Of a stretch of 64,000 bases of DNA, positions 34,440 through 45,007 are shown piece by piece. The stretch is from contig NC_092876.1 in assembly GCF_028372415.1 (NCBI RefSeq), forward strand, positions 62,772,885 through 62,836,884. The letters are read 5' to 3'. The notes beneath the pieces were generated by a model. It was not told the origin of the DNA and did no database searches. It saw nothing but the letters and a program-made list of their open reading frames with translations. A program made the position numbers and the translations under genes. Positions within the stretch are counted from its first letter, which is position 1. Each line of letters begins with the position of its first letter. The stretch comes from Notamacropus eugenii (taxonomy: Eukaryota > Chordata > Mammalia > Diprotodontia > Macropodidae).

Positions 34440-34565
34440 AGGATCAGGACTCTAGAAATGTGGTTTCTCGTTCCTGCCTTATGTATGACCTTGGGCACAG
34501 CTCCTCTGGGCCTCTATTTCTTCTTCCATAAAATAAGGAGATTGTTCGATATGATGACCCATCCA
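34440..34565 (+). mobile_element. MIR whose 3' tail runs into a minisatellite
   Basis: tgtatgaccttgggcacagc, tctatttcttcttccataaa, aggagattgttcgatatgat, then the tandem 33-bp units. Confidence 0.75.
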
Positions 34566-34885
34566 GTTCTAACATTATGCTCTAAGGCTCTTCCCAGCTT
34601 TTATACCCTGTGTTCTACAGTCCCCCCAGTTTTGACATTCCACGTTCTAAGGGCTCTCCCAGCTCTAACATTCCGTGTTCTAAGGGCCCTCTCAGCTCTG
34701 ACTATCTATGTTCTAAAGGCCCTCCCAGCTCTGACATCCTGTATTCTAAGGCTCTTCCCAGCCCTTATACCCTGTGTTCTATAGTCCCCCTAGTTCTGAC
34801 ATTCTGGGTTCTAAGGGCCCTCCCAGTTCTGACATTCTATGTTCCAAGGTCATTCCTAGCTCTGACATCCTGTGTTTATAAGGAA
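34565..34885 (+). repeat. MIR-tail minisatellite, about 33-bp unit, higher-order period 164 bp
   Basis: About nine units of the form ctctgacattctgtgttcta with agggccctcccag. A five-unit block recurs: ggctcttcccagcttttata (from 34586) returns as ggctcttcccagcccttata (from 34750), 164 bp later, and the next unit (acagtccccccagt, atagtccccctagt) also repeats. Confidence 0.85.
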
Positions 34886-34889
34886 ACAG

Positions 34890-35265
34890 CTCCAGTGTGA
34901 CCATGGGATAAAATCCCAGCTCCTGCTCCAGACCCCACCAGGACCAGTCCAGCCTCTGCTCTTGTCCTGGCTCTATGATTCACTCTCATGTTGAGCTTTA
35001 CTACCTTAAACTCTCCCAAGAACTCTAGAATCAAAGTGGGTAAGACCAGACTCTTCTTGGCTTGAACTGTCACATGAAGCCTCAGAGCCTCAGCTCTTAG
35101 GGCCCATAGTCAAGTATCCTCCCACCTCACCTCCTCCCTGTCCTCATCCCCTCTCCCTGCACACCCTGCTCCTGTCTCCCAGCTCCAGCAGCATTTTCTT
35201 TGGCACACTCAGGGACCTTCTCCAGCCTCTCCACCTTAACTAGAGACCTTGTGCAGCAAAGTTGA
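34890..35265. other. Unique pyrimidine-rich stretch
   Basis: Nothing recognised; it leads into the CACC minisatellite. Confidence 0.4.
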
Positions 35266-35269
35266 GCAG

Positions 35270-35545
35270 CTTTGGCTGATTATTCATTTTCTCTACTATC
35301 CACCAACTCTCCTCATCACCCACTTATCAACCATCCTCTGTCGCCCACCTACCAACCATCATCAACTTTCCCTGTCACCAACCTACCCATTCTCTATTAC
35401 CTGCCTACCAACCTTCTACTCCCAGTCACCCCCACCAACCTCTTTGTCACCTGCCTACCAACCATCCACTATCTACCACCCACTCCTGTCACCCACCTAC
35501 CAACACACTCGCCATTCCCGTCCCCAACCACCCCCTCTGTCTCTC
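35270..35545. repeat. Degenerate CACC-rich minisatellite
   Basis: Repeated words gtcacccacctaccaacc, cctgcctaccaacc and tatccaccaact recur at irregular 25-45 bp spacing. A long open frame across it (35249-36037) is Pro/Ser/Thr/Leu-rich repeat translation, not a recognised protein. Confidence 0.7.
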
Positions 35546-35987
35546 TCCTTCACACCCACACACAGGCTGTCACCCCGCTCCTACCTTCTCCCACGACCTG
35601 CACACACCCCTATTTCTTGTAATAGTAAAAGTTCCTCCCCTAATTTTTGTGCTATCCACCCACATCTTCATCTAACTGCCCTCCTACTCCATGAAAGACA
35701 TCTCTCTATCCGTGGGTGTACTTCTATTTGGGTATGTTTGGTTGTGTCTGTCAGTTTGAAGATATGCAGCTACCTGTGTTTGTTTCTCTTTGTGTTTGTG
35801 ACCATCGGTGTAGTCTCTCAGAGTGCTTCATATTTTTCAAAGCACCTTCAGAAACAACACTGGACATGTGTCCATCTGTTTATGGGTGCTAGAATATCTG
35901 GGAGCGAATCTATGGGATCACATAAGCATGCATCCCTCTGTGTATTTATCAGAGCTGAAAGGGACCTTCAAGATCACAATAAAATGG

Positions 35988-36265
35988 ACACAATACTGGT
36001 TCCAGACCTAGAAGACCGACATCCCAATCCCACTTGATCTCTCAACCTCAGTTTCCTAATCTGTAAACTGATGAGTTCAGACTAAATAATTGCTAAAGGG
36101 CCCTTTTGGGTCTAAATCCATGATCATCTGATATAGTACAATTTTCATTTTACACATGAGGTAACCGAGGCCCAGAAGAGCAGAGGAATTTTCCTGGGAT
36201 TTCATAGGCAAGCTGGAATTTGAACCCAGGTTTTACGAATCCCAACCCTGTGCTCTCTCTTCCAC
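35988..36265. mobile_element. MIR pair (35988-36125 +, 36130-36265 -)
   Basis: Sense: aacctcagtttcctaatctg, ttttgggtctaaatccatga. Antisense: cacatgaggtaaccgaggcc, gaatttgaacccaggtttta. Confidence 0.7.
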
Positions 36266-36429
36266 ACCAAAGCTGATTGTATGTATGTGTATGGTCTATA
36301 TGGGAGAAGAGACTTATCGATACTATCCAAGCTGGTGTGAAAGAGTGTGTATGTTTATTTGCATACACTGTGCTTGAGTGGAGGCTTTTGATTGAATTAA
36401 AGGTGTAACTGATGACCTATGCGTGTAAA

Positions 36430-36565
36430 TTTTGCTGTTCAGTTGTGCCTGACTCTTGGTGACCCTGTGGACGATTATCATGCCAGTACCATCCATGGGG
36501 TTTTCTTGGCCAAAATACTGGAGCAGTTTTCCATTTCCTTCTCAGACCTGTTCAATTTTACAGTT
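36430..36565 (-). mobile_element. WSINE 3' half
   Basis: ttcagttgtgcctgactctt, ggggttttcttggccaaaat; the head part is missing. Confidence 0.75.
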
Positions 36566-36567
36566 AG

Positions 36568-36840
36568 TCAAGAAGAAATTATTAGGTGTCTGTTATATAC
36601 CAGGTCTTATGTTAAGGGCTGGGGATATAAAGAAAGGTATAAGTCTGTCCCTGCCCTCAAGCTCCCAGTCTGATGGGAAAGACAACATGAAAATAACTAT
36701 GGACAAACAAGCTGGAAACAGGATAAAATGGAGATATCAGAGGAAAAGCTCTAGCAGATCAGGAACAGTTTCTCATGGATGATGGGGCTTCATCTGGGAC
36801 TTGAAGAAATTCAGGGAAACCTCAAGGCAGAGATGAGGAG
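36568..36840 (+). mobile_element. MAR1-like SINE
   Basis: aaattattaggtgtctgtta, ccctgccctcaagctcccag, ggacaaacaagctggaaaca, gacttgaagaaattcaggga. Confidence 0.65.
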
Positions 36841-36844
36841 GGGA

Positions 36845-37010
36845 AGAATTTTACAGATGAGGAACCTAAGGCCCAGAAAAATTAAACATCGAGCTCCAGG
36901 GCATGCAAATATATAGTGCTTTACAGCTGATTCAATATTTTTCCTGCACTATGTCTTTTGATTCTCACAACAACCTTGTAAATTAGGTAGCTCAGATATT
37001 CTTGCATTTT
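36845..37010 (-). mobile_element. MIR fragments
   Basis: ttttacagatgaggaaccta, then gattctcacaacaaccttgt. Confidence 0.55.
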
Positions 37011-37011
37011 T

Positions 37012-37445
37012 AGTGTGGTAAAGTGGAAAGAATGCTGGATTTGTGGCACAGTGGATAAAGCACCAGATCTGGAGTCAGAAGGACCTGAGTTCAAATCTAA
37101 CTTCAGACATTTACTAGCTGTGTGACACTGGGCAAGTCACTTTATCCTGTTTGCCTCAGTTTCCTCATCTGTAAAATGGGAAAGAACCACTTTGGTATCT
37201 TTGCCAAGAAAACCCCAAATGGGGTCACAAAGAGTTAGACTCGATTGAAAAATCTCTGAACGACAATAAGGTCGGAGAACCTGGGTTCTAATCCCAGATC
37301 TGTCACTTACTTCTACTAACTGTGAGATTCTAGTCAACTTACTTGCCTCCCTTGGGCCTCACTTTCCTTCCTCTTCTGTAAAATGAAGATATTGCACCCA
37401 ATGTCTTTGAAGCCCCTTCCCAGCTCTAAATCCATAATCCTATGC
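37012..37445 (+). mobile_element. MIR (+) split by a WSINE at about 37042-37270
   Basis: MIR start ggtaaagtggaaagaatgct. WSINE from ggcacagtggataaagcacc to cacaaagagttagactcgat. MIR resumes gtcggagaacctgggttcta through ccttcccagctctaaatcca. Confidence 0.8.
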
Positions 37446-37449
37446 TCCT

Positions 37450-37695
37450 CTTTTCAGAGGAGAAACAAGCCCATAGAGATTAAAGACTTGCTTCAGGGTG
37501 ACACAGGTGATAAATGGTAGAGCTAAGATTTGAACGCACACCTTACCTGATTCCGTGGCCTTGCTAGGATGCTGCACTATCTGTGTGATCTTGGATAAGT
37601 CACTAATCTCTGGCTCTCAGTTTCCTCATCTGTAAAATGCAGGGATTGAACTAAGTATCCTTTAAGGTCCTTTCCAGCTCTCACTATGAAACTTG
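37450..37695. mobile_element. MIR pair (37450-37545 -, 37560-37695 +)
   Basis: Antisense: cttgcttcagggtgacacag. Sense: gtgtgatcttggataagtca, cagtttcctcatctgtaaaa, ggtcctttccagctctcact. Confidence 0.75.
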
Positions 37696-37749
37696 TCTAG
37701 AGTGAGAAAGAACATATGGGGTCACAGAGTCAGTAAGGATTGAGAATGG

Positions 37750-37996
37750 GAAGGGACCTTTCTTATTGTTATTGTCCAGTCCTGTCTGACTCTTCATGAC
37801 CCTATTTGGGGTTTTCTTGGCAGAGATACTGGAGTGGTTTGCCACTTCCTTCTCCAGCTCATTTTACAGATAAGAAAACTTGCCCAGGGTCACATGACTG
37901 AGAAGTATCTAAGGCCAGATTTGAACTTAGGAAGGTGAATCTTCCTGACTCCAGGCTGGGGGCTCTATGCACTAAGGTGGGCCCAGAAGGGACCTT
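37750..37996 (-). mobile_element. WSINE with perfect 11-bp target duplication
   Basis: GAAGGGACCTT flanks the SINE at 37750-37760 and 37986-37996. The body reads cctgtctgactcttcatgac to gggggctctatgcactaagg, with an internal deletion around the 'aactgaggca' segment. Confidence 0.88.
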
Positions 37997-38332
37997 AATA
38001 GCATTGGTTTCAGTCTGTATATGAAAGGATTCCCCACCTTATTATATATCCCTAACCAGCAGTTCTACTCAGAGACCTCCAGGAAGGGGGAGTCTGTCCC
38101 CCCTGGAGGCAGCTGGTTCCATTTGGAGACGGCTCTTGCTCTCATGACATCAAGCCTAAACCTGCCACTTCATAACTTCTGCCTATCAGCGATCCTGGGT
38201 CTGCTCTCTGAGCCTAACAGCGCCACCCTGCCTCCACATATTCCATCATACTCCCTGTGACTTTTCTCTTCTCCAGTCTAAGCATGCCCAGTTACTTCAA
38301 TCTCTCTCATGAGGTGTACAAGGCCCTTTTGG

Positions 38333-38572
38333 GGCAACAATGGGACACAGTGGACAGAGTGCAGAGGCTGGAGTCTAGAAGTTCAAATCTGAGTTCAAAT
38401 CTGGCCTCAGACACTTACTTACTAGCTGCGTAACCCTGGACAAGTCACTTTGCCCTGTTTACCTCAGTTTCCTCATCTGTAAAATGAGCTAGAGAAGGAA
38501 ATGGCAAACCATCCCAGTATCTCTGCCAGTAAAACCCCAAATAAGGTCACAGAGAGCTGGACAACAACAATA
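38333..38572 (+). mobile_element. WSINE inserted in the CR1/L3 fossil
   Basis: gggacacagtggacagagtg, gtcactttgccctgtttacc, aaggaaatggcaaaccatcc, gagctggacaacaacaa. Confidence 0.85.
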
Positions 38573-38812
38573 CCCTTCACCCTCTCTGCTTCCCTACCCA
38601 GCTCATCAATGTCCTTCTCTAGCCACCATGCCCAGAGCCTAACATAGTACCCCAGTTGAGATCTGACTATACAGTGGGACTATTGCCTAGAAGTCGTGCC
38701 TCTGCCCAAGTCCCATTAGATTTATTTGGCCAGTATACCTCACTCCTGACTCATACTGAGCTTGCAATCCACTGAAGTCCCCAGATCTTCTTTCAGAACA
38801 ATTAACTACTCC

Positions 38813-39355
38813 AGCCCATCCTCTTTTCAGTTATCAGTGATCTTCCTAAACTGCAGGTCTGACTGAGTCATTCCTCTACTCCATAAATATCACTGGCTCC
38901 CCATTACCTCCAAGATCAAATATCAAATCCTCTATTTGGTGTTCAAAGCCTTTCCTAATCCAATCCTCCCCTCTTTTTCCAGTCTTGCTCCACTTTGTTC
39001 TCTCCTTTCTCCACCCATACTTTACTGTTCCTTGAACAAGACCCTCTACCTCCCAGTTTGGGGCATTTTAACCAGCAGTCCCCCATGTATGGAATTCTCT
39101 TACTCCCCATTTCCACCTCTAAGTCCCAGATAAAATCCTGCCTTCTGCAAGAATCCCTTGTACTTCTCTAGTGCAGTCTCTATGGGACTGTCTCCAGTTT
39201 ATTCTGAATATATCCAGTTTGTACATAGCTATTTGCATGTTGCCTCCCCTATTAGAGTGTGAAAGGCATTTATTAAGCACCTGTCTTTGTAGGACTTTGT
39301 ATTCCCACAGACCTTGGCACAAAACAGACGCTTAATAAATGTTTGTTGATTGACT
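38813..39355 (+). mobile_element. L2 3' end inserted in the CR1/L3 fossil
   Basis: ttcctaaactgcaggtctga, ggctccccattacctccaag, ttagagtgtgaaaggcattt, cgcttaataaatgtttgttg. Confidence 0.75.
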
Positions 39356-39639
39356 GTCTGTCTGTGCTTCCCCCATCTATACTGGTGAAATTGAATTTTT
39401 TGTGTACCCAAACATAAGACCTTACATTTGAACTTCAATTTTATTACAGTTAAATGTGGTTTCCTTTCTTTTCCTTTCCTTTCTTCAAGTCATTGATGGA
39501 AGAGTTAAATACTACAGCACCAAGCATAGATCCCTAGGACACCCCACTGGAGACCTTCTGCCACACTGACATTGACCCACGTTGACACTGAGATGCTTTT
39601 TTATTTGTATCTTCCTTGCTTAAGCATTAAATAAATACT

Positions 39640-40135
39640 TTTCCATTCCATTCCATTTCATTAACTTCAAGATTCAGTCCAGGAGTTACCTTTTTCTGCA
39701 GGAGACCTTTCCCAATTTTTCCTGGGTCTCTCCTCCCCCTGGCTGCTAGCGTCTTCCCCTCTGGGCCATCACCAGTCCTCCTGACCTATATCTAGCCACT
39801 GGACCCAGATGACTCCCAAGGAGAATGTGAGGCTGGTGACTTTGCCCACTTAAATCCAATTCACTTTCATATCATGGCATCACTTTTCTGATGTCAATGG
39901 TCTTCTAGAAGGAAGGACAAACCACACAGTGTCTTGTCCCAAAGGCTACCCTTCACCTACTCTGCATGTATCTTGTACATATCTATACATAATTTGTTTC
40001 CCTATTAGAACATAAGTTCCTTGAAGGAAAGGATTATTTCTGCTTATTCTGTGTATTCCAGCTATGTAGCTTCATGGTGGCACACTGGAAACACTTAATA
40101 AATGCTTGTGGATTGATTGACTGATGGACTGACTG
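39640..40135 (+). mobile_element. L2 3' end, itself interrupted by an RTE-SINE
   Basis: tctgcaggagacctttccca before the RTE-SINE, and gaacataagttccttgaagg with acacttaataaatgcttgtg after it. Confidence 0.65.
39770..39930 (-). mobile_element. RTE-mobilised SINE inside an L2 3' end
   Basis: ccactggacccagatgactc and gtgaggctggtgactttgcc are the reverse complement of the RTE-SINE core. It splits L2 sequence at 39640-40135. Confidence 0.7.
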
Positions 40136-40261
40136 ACAGTCACACTTTGGACCTAACCATCCAACCAGTGCTGAATTCATCTGATTGTATTGTCTACTTC
40201 ATGTCTCTCAATCTTCTCTGCATGATTATTATGAGATAGTGTATCCAAAACTTTTCTCAGA

Positions 40262-40470
40262 TCTATGTTTGATTGAATGCTGGACATGGATCCGGAGAGA
40301 CCTAGTTTCGAATTTTGCCTTTGGCTTTTCCAAGCTGTGTGACCCTAGACAATTCATTTAACCTCTCTGAGCTTCCATTTCCTCATCTGTAAGTGAGGGG
40401 ATTGGATTAAATGGTCTCTAAGGGCCCTTCCAGCTTTAATGGTCTATGATCTAGGATGCTTCACCTGCCC
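40262..40470 (+). mobile_element. MIR inserted in the CR1/L3 fossil
   Basis: gctgtgtgaccctagacaat, catttcctcatctgtaagtg, ctaagggcccttccagcttt. Confidence 0.8.
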
Positions 40471-40795
40471 ATTTAATAATCCTTTTCAAAAAGAGAATGG
40501 AGTTAATTAGCCCTGACCTGTTCTGATGAGGCCATATTGGCTCCCTGTAATCACTGCTTCCCTTTCTAATTATTTGCCAGCCATCTCTTTGATGATCTTT
40601 TCTAGAATTTTCTCAGGAAATGAAGTCAAGCTCATAGATTAGGACGTTTGCCCTTTTCCAACCTTGGGGCACTGCTGCCATGTTCTGTGATCATTTATTC
40701 AACTGTCATTGACAGTTGGGTTACAATCCCAACTGCCAGTTCTTTTGGCTTCCAAGGAGGGAACTCATCTGAAACGAGTGACTCAGTTCATCAAG

Positions 40796-41032
40796 GGCAG
40801 CTAGGTGGCACCATAGTGTCAGGCCTGGAGTCAGGAAGACTCATCTTCATGAGTTCAAATCCAGCCTCAGGCACGTACTAGTTGTGTGACCCTGGGCAAG
40901 TCACTTCACCCTGTTTGTGTCCGTTTCCTCATCTGTCAAATGAGCTGGAGAAAGAAATGGCAAACCACTCCAGTGTCTTTGAAGAAAACCCCAAGTGGGG
41001 TAATGAAGAGTCAGACATGACTGAATAACAAC
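40796..41032 (+). mobile_element. WSINE, full length
   Basis: gggcagctaggtggcaccat head through gaagagtcagacatgactga and an aacaacaa tail. Confidence 0.9.
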
Positions 41033-41284
41033 AATCCAACTCCCACATTTTACTGAAGACCAAAGAGGTGGGGAGAGAGCTGAGATTTGATTTATTCACT
41101 ATCACATAACTACCAAGTAATGTTTTACCCCAGTTCTCTTTCCACTCTACTCATCTTTCTCTTTCAGTCATCAAGTGCAGGCTGAGTTGCTTGTGGTCTG
41201 TTTTCTCTTTTTCAAGAAAACAATTGAGCATGTCCTGAATCCACAAAGATTGCCATCCCATATGGTTCCTTTGATCATTGCAGC

Positions 41285-41480
41285 AGTTCTGAAGCTTTTT
41301 TGGTGTCCCAAGCCCCTTTGGCAGCCTGGTGATACCTATGGAACCTTTCCTCAGATAGTATTTTTAAATTCATAAAAGGAAATACATATTATCACAAAAG
41401 AAACCAATTATCTTTATATAGATCTCAAAATATTTTAAAAAGGCAATTCAAGTTCATGAACCCTAGTTTGGAGCTCTGTG
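41285..41480. mobile_element. Same DNA-transposon-like repeat, second copy
   Basis: agttctgaagcttttttggt, cccctttggcagcctggtga, agttcatgaaccctagtttg. Ends are more worn than in the other copies. Confidence 0.55.
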
Positions 41481-41504
41481 ATCTTCATAAGTGATTTCAG
41501 TCAG

Positions 41505-41960
41505 TCAGAAGTCACTAAGTACTTATTGAACACCTTCTAAGTGCCAAGAATTGTGTGTTAAAAAGACTGTAGTTCCTGCCCTCAGAAAGCTCACAATCTA
41601 AGGGGGGGGGGGGGGAAGGGAGGAAACAACATGCAAACAACTACATACAAGCAAAATACAGATAGAATAAATTTTAGATAATCAATACTGGAAGCATGAG
41701 AATTTTTTTGGAGGCAATCAGGGTTAAATGAATTGTTGAAGGTCACACAGCTAGTAAGTGTCTGAGTTTGGATTTGAACTCAGGTCCTCCTGATTCCAAG
41801 GCTGGTGTTCTAATGTACTACACCACCAAACTGCCCTTGATGAAGCTGAGATCAAGAAAGGTTTCTTGTAGGAGGGGGAATTTTAGTACGAACTTGAAGT
41901 TAGCCAGGGAAGTCAGATGAGGAAAGAAAGCAAGGCAGAAGCCAGGCAGTTTCCCAGATG
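41505..41960 (+). mobile_element. MAR1-like SINE split by an antisense tRNA-SINE at 41703-41837
   Basis: actaagtacttattgaacac, cctgccctcagaaagctcac and a G14 tract (41602-41615) lie before the insertion (tttggaggcaatcagggtta to actacaccaccaaactgccc). gaaaggtttcttgtaggagg follows after it. Confidence 0.65.
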
Positions 41961-42179
41961 CCTATGATCTAGAACTTTGATCTACAGGTGAACAGAAGAG
42001 TTTTAGTCACTGTAGCACTTTCCTTTTATGGATGAGAAAACCAAGACCCTGAAAGATGATGTGATGATGAGCCCAAGGTCACCCAACGAGTAGCCAGCAG
42101 AACCTATACTCTCACTGGGATCCTCTAACACCAAATCCAGTGGACCATGATTCCTCCCTGGCTGACCACAGTATGGTAA

Positions 42180-42870
42180 ACTGAAGAGTGACCAGGGGAG
42201 AGCAACTAGGATGGTGAAGTCCATGATATCTAGGCCATATCATGGCAGGATCCTTTGATGGAGCTCCCAGTGTTAAGGGGGAGAAGAAAAGGCTTGAGTG
42301 GGGGATGGGGCATGGTAATTGTCTACAAGTATTTGAAGGCTTGTCACATAAAAGAAGAACTAGATATGTTCTGTTTGGCTCCAGAGGACAGAAACCAGAA
42401 TGTTCTATTTGGAAGATGCAAAGAGGAAATTAGGGCTTAGAATCAGTAAAAAAAACAAATCAAGATAGTGAGAGCTGTCCAAAAGTGAACTGAGCTGCAT
42501 CAAGAGGTGATATGACAGCTAGGTGTCACAGTGAGTGGACACAGTCCTGGTCCCTGGGAAGCTGGAAGGTTTGAGTCCTCATTTACAAGCTGAGTGACTC
42601 TGGGTGAGTTGATGAACCTCTGTCTGCCTCAATTTCCTTATCTGTGAAATGGGTATTATAATAATAATATCCACCTCCCAGGGTTGTGAAGATCAGATAA
42701 TATTTCTAAAGCACTTTGTAAATCTCAAATCACCATGGAAATGCTAACTGATGATGAAGGGGCTTCCCCTTCACTGGGAGTCTTCAAAGAAAAGCTGAAT
42801 GATCACCTTGAGATGGGCATTGTCAGAGGAATTCCAACTCAGGCACAAATTGGACTAGGTAATCTCTGAA
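42180..42870 (+). mobile_element. CR1/L3 LINE 3' end, split by a SINE at 42520-42745
   Basis: gagcaactaggatggtgaag, caagtatttgaaggcttgtc, ttctgtttggctccagagga and gagagctgtccaaaag lie before the SINE. cccttcactgggagtcttca and gctgaatgatcaccttga resume after it. This is the ORF2 C-terminus region. Confidence 0.7.
42520..42745 (+). mobile_element. tRNA-derived SINE with MIR-type tail, inserted in CR1/L3
   Basis: cagctaggtgtcacagtgag, gtgactctgggtgagttgat, ccagggttgtgaagatcaga, taaagcactttgtaaa. Confidence 0.75.
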
Positions 42871-42879
42871 ATTGTCTGA

Positions 42880-43110
42880 GTATGTATATATGTATATGAA
42901 TGTATACACACATGTGTGTATTGGCATGCATACATGTAGATATTTTCATGTGTGTAATGTCTGTCTACATACATGCCCCAAAAGTCTTAGTCCAGTTTTA
43001 AGTTTTGGAATGCCATGTGTATTTGTGTGTGGCAGGGACTGTGTGTGTATGCAAACATACATATATGTGTGTATGTATATATATATATATACATACACAC
43101 AATCATACCT
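42880..43110. repeat. TATG/CA/TA compound simple repeat
   Basis: gtatgtatatatgtatatga, acacacatgtgtgtattggc and a TA run near 43077-43091, with unique words between. Confidence 0.8.
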
Positions 43111-43494
43111 ATAGTACTGTGCTGTTTAACATGTTTAACAACTAGTTCTGTGAAGGAAAAAATGTATGCTAGACACACTTTTCAATTTAAGCTGCATTAT
43201 TAACATGTTGTCTATCACTTTCTCAAGTCTAGACAATCAAAACAATAAAGCAAACATACGTACATATACATACATAAGCATATGTATTTTAGTTCAGACT
43301 TGTGATTTCTTCAGTGTTGAGAGTTCTCAGTGAATAATTCTCTCTACAAGGACACATCAGTATATTGTCTGAAAAGGCCACCAGGGGTCTGAGGGGTTCA
43401 GTGACTTGCCGAGGATGACAGAATTGGTTCTAAAGACCAATTCTCTTTATCCACCAAGAACATACTTCCTCATGGATATACAGATATAGAAAGG

Positions 43495-43795
43495 AGATAG
43501 GGAGAGAGAGAGAAAAGGAGAGAGAGAGAGAGAAGCAAGAGAGAGGAAGAGAGAGGAGAGAAAGAGGGATGGAGAGAGGAAAAGAAAAGTAGAGAGAAAG
43601 AGGGAGGAAGGGAGGGAGAAAGAGAGCGGAGAAAGGAAGAGAGAGAAAGAGGGAGAGAGACAGAGAGAAGGGGAAGTAAAGGAGAAAAAGAGAGAGAAAG
43701 GAAGAGAGAGACAGATACAGAGAAAGAGATAGAGAGAAGGGGTGAAGCAAGGGAGAGAAAGAGGGAGACGGAAGGAGGGAGAGAGAGAGCACCAA
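43495..43795. repeat. GA-rich microsatellite, about 300 bp
   Basis: Long runs of gagaga, gaaaga and gggaga. The frames are low-complexity Ser/Leu/Phe. Confidence 0.9.
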
Positions 43796-43799
43796 AACT

Positions 43800-43962
43800 G
43801 AATTCATTATCTTTTCCCCAAAACCATCCCCACTTCCATACTTCTCTATTACTATCTAGAGTACCACTACCTTCACAGTTCCTCAGGCTCACAGGCTAGA
43901 TATCATTCTCCACTCCTCACTGTCTCTAACTCTGCCTCCCCCATTTCCAAACTGTTCTCAAG
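43800..43962 (+). mobile_element. L2 fragment
   Basis: ttcctcaggctcacaggcta and cattctccactcctcactgt match the L2 stretch before the 3' UTR. A SINE interrupts it at 43963. Confidence 0.55.
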
Positions 43963-44125
43963 ACCTGAGTTTAAATCCTACTTCAGACACTTATTAGCTG
44001 TGTGACCCTGGGCAAATTACTTAGCCCCTATTTGCCTCAATTCTTCATCTGTAAAATGGGGACACACTGGAGAAGGAAATGGCAAGATACTGCCAAGAGT
44101 CAGATACTATTGAACAAATACATAT
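43963..44125 (+). mobile_element. WSINE 3' two-thirds
   Basis: gtttaaatcctacttcagac, gtgtgaccctgggcaaatta, gagaaggaaatggcaagata; the head is missing. Confidence 0.75.
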
Positions 44126-44217
44126 CAGCATATTGGTATATGGAATATATAGTAAATACAGGAATATATCTGTACACATATAAATACATGCAAAGAAGCA
44201 TGCAAATTCTAGTTCTG

Positions 44218-44610
44218 AGAATAATAATAACTGATATTTATAGAGTATTTCAGGGTCTTCAAATCTATTTACATAATTATTTACTCTTGACAACAACAAA
44301 GAGGTAATTGTCGGTATGATTATCCTTGTCTTTCAGTCAACAAGTATGTATTAAGTGCCTACTATGTGCCAGGCACTGGACTAAGTGCTGGGGATACAAA
44401 TAAGGGCAAAAGTCAGTCTCTGCTCTGGAGGATCCCACAATCTAATGAGGGAGAGAGAACATGTAAGCAACTAAGTACAAAAAAAGACATAGACATGTTA
44501 AGTTGGAGATAATCGACAGAGGGAAAACAGTAAATGAGAAGCTGAGGTTCTTCAAGAGAAGACTTGCCCCAGGTCATACATCTAGTCTCAGAGGTGGGGT
44601 TCCAACCCTG
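44218..44610. mobile_element. Antisense MIR split by a MAR1-like SINE (44330-44550, +)
   Basis: MIR words ataataataactgatattta and acaacaacaaagaggtaatt come first. The SINE (tgcctactatgtgccaggca, gcaactaagtacaaaaaaag) follows, then MIR resumes with agacttgccccaggtcatac. Confidence 0.7.
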
Positions 44611-45005
44611 GCCTCCAAGTCCTTTCCTTTTTCTCTGATCCCTAATTTATACTGGATTTCTGCCTCTGGTAGCTGGCGGGGTGAGGGGAGGGGTAGAGGA
44701 ATACCAGGAGGAAGGAGGCGATAGCTGAAGGAGGGAGGGGATAGCTGGGCAGGGTAGGGGAGGAGCATCTGGGATTTGTTTCTGGATCACTGAAGGGACC
44801 AGTAGTAATGAAATACCTCCTGTCTGTATAGTGTTTGTGAAGAAGGATGGAGAGCTATTTGTCATATACACACTGGAGCACTTTACTACCTGCCCATTTC
44901 TTACTTTTCCAGTCTTCTTACTCTTTACTAAATACTAAATATACTAAATAGTAACTGTTTTTCTTTTATCCAGAAACCCTGAGGGTCTTCCCCTCCCAGT
45001 CTGAT
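44610..45005. other. Unique stretch, nothing recognised
   Basis: Contains a GGGA-rich patch near 44680-44760. Confidence 0.4.
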
Positions 45006-45007
45006 TT

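Larger units (their letters stand above)
38005..40730 (-). mobile_element. CR1/L3 LINE, antisense, split by several younger insertions
   Basis: Pieces at about 38005-38330, 38573-38812, 39356-39600, 40140-40261 and 40471-40730 read in one order as the antisense of CR1/L3. Diagnostic words: ctctggagg-type 'ccctggaggcagctggttcc', 'ttctccagtctaagcatgcc', 'ctcatcaatgtccttctcta', 'ccctaggacaccccactgga', 'gtaatcactgcttccctttc', 'tctagaattttctcaggaaa'. Between them sit a WSINE, an L2 3' end, a second L2 carrying an RTE-SINE, and a MIR. Confidence 0.7.
41040..42145 (-). mobile_element. MIRs at 41040-41165 and 42000-42145
   Basis: First: acattttactgaagaccaaa. Second: tttatggatgagaaaaccaa, gagcccaaggtcacccaacg. 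Other elements lying between them are listed separately. Confidence 0.55.

Noticed and set aside
34248..34784. 178-codon frame ending in Leu-Pro-Ala-Leu-Thr repeats
   Set aside because: The repeat part is the MIR-tail minisatellite read in one frame; the rest has no domain.
34565..34885. CRISPR-like regular repeats
   Set aside because: Repeats are contiguous degenerate tandem units without unique spacers, in a vertebrate genome.
43430..43892. Frames of 125-140 codons on the minus strand
   Set aside because: Low-complexity Ser/Leu/Phe product of the GA microsatellite.
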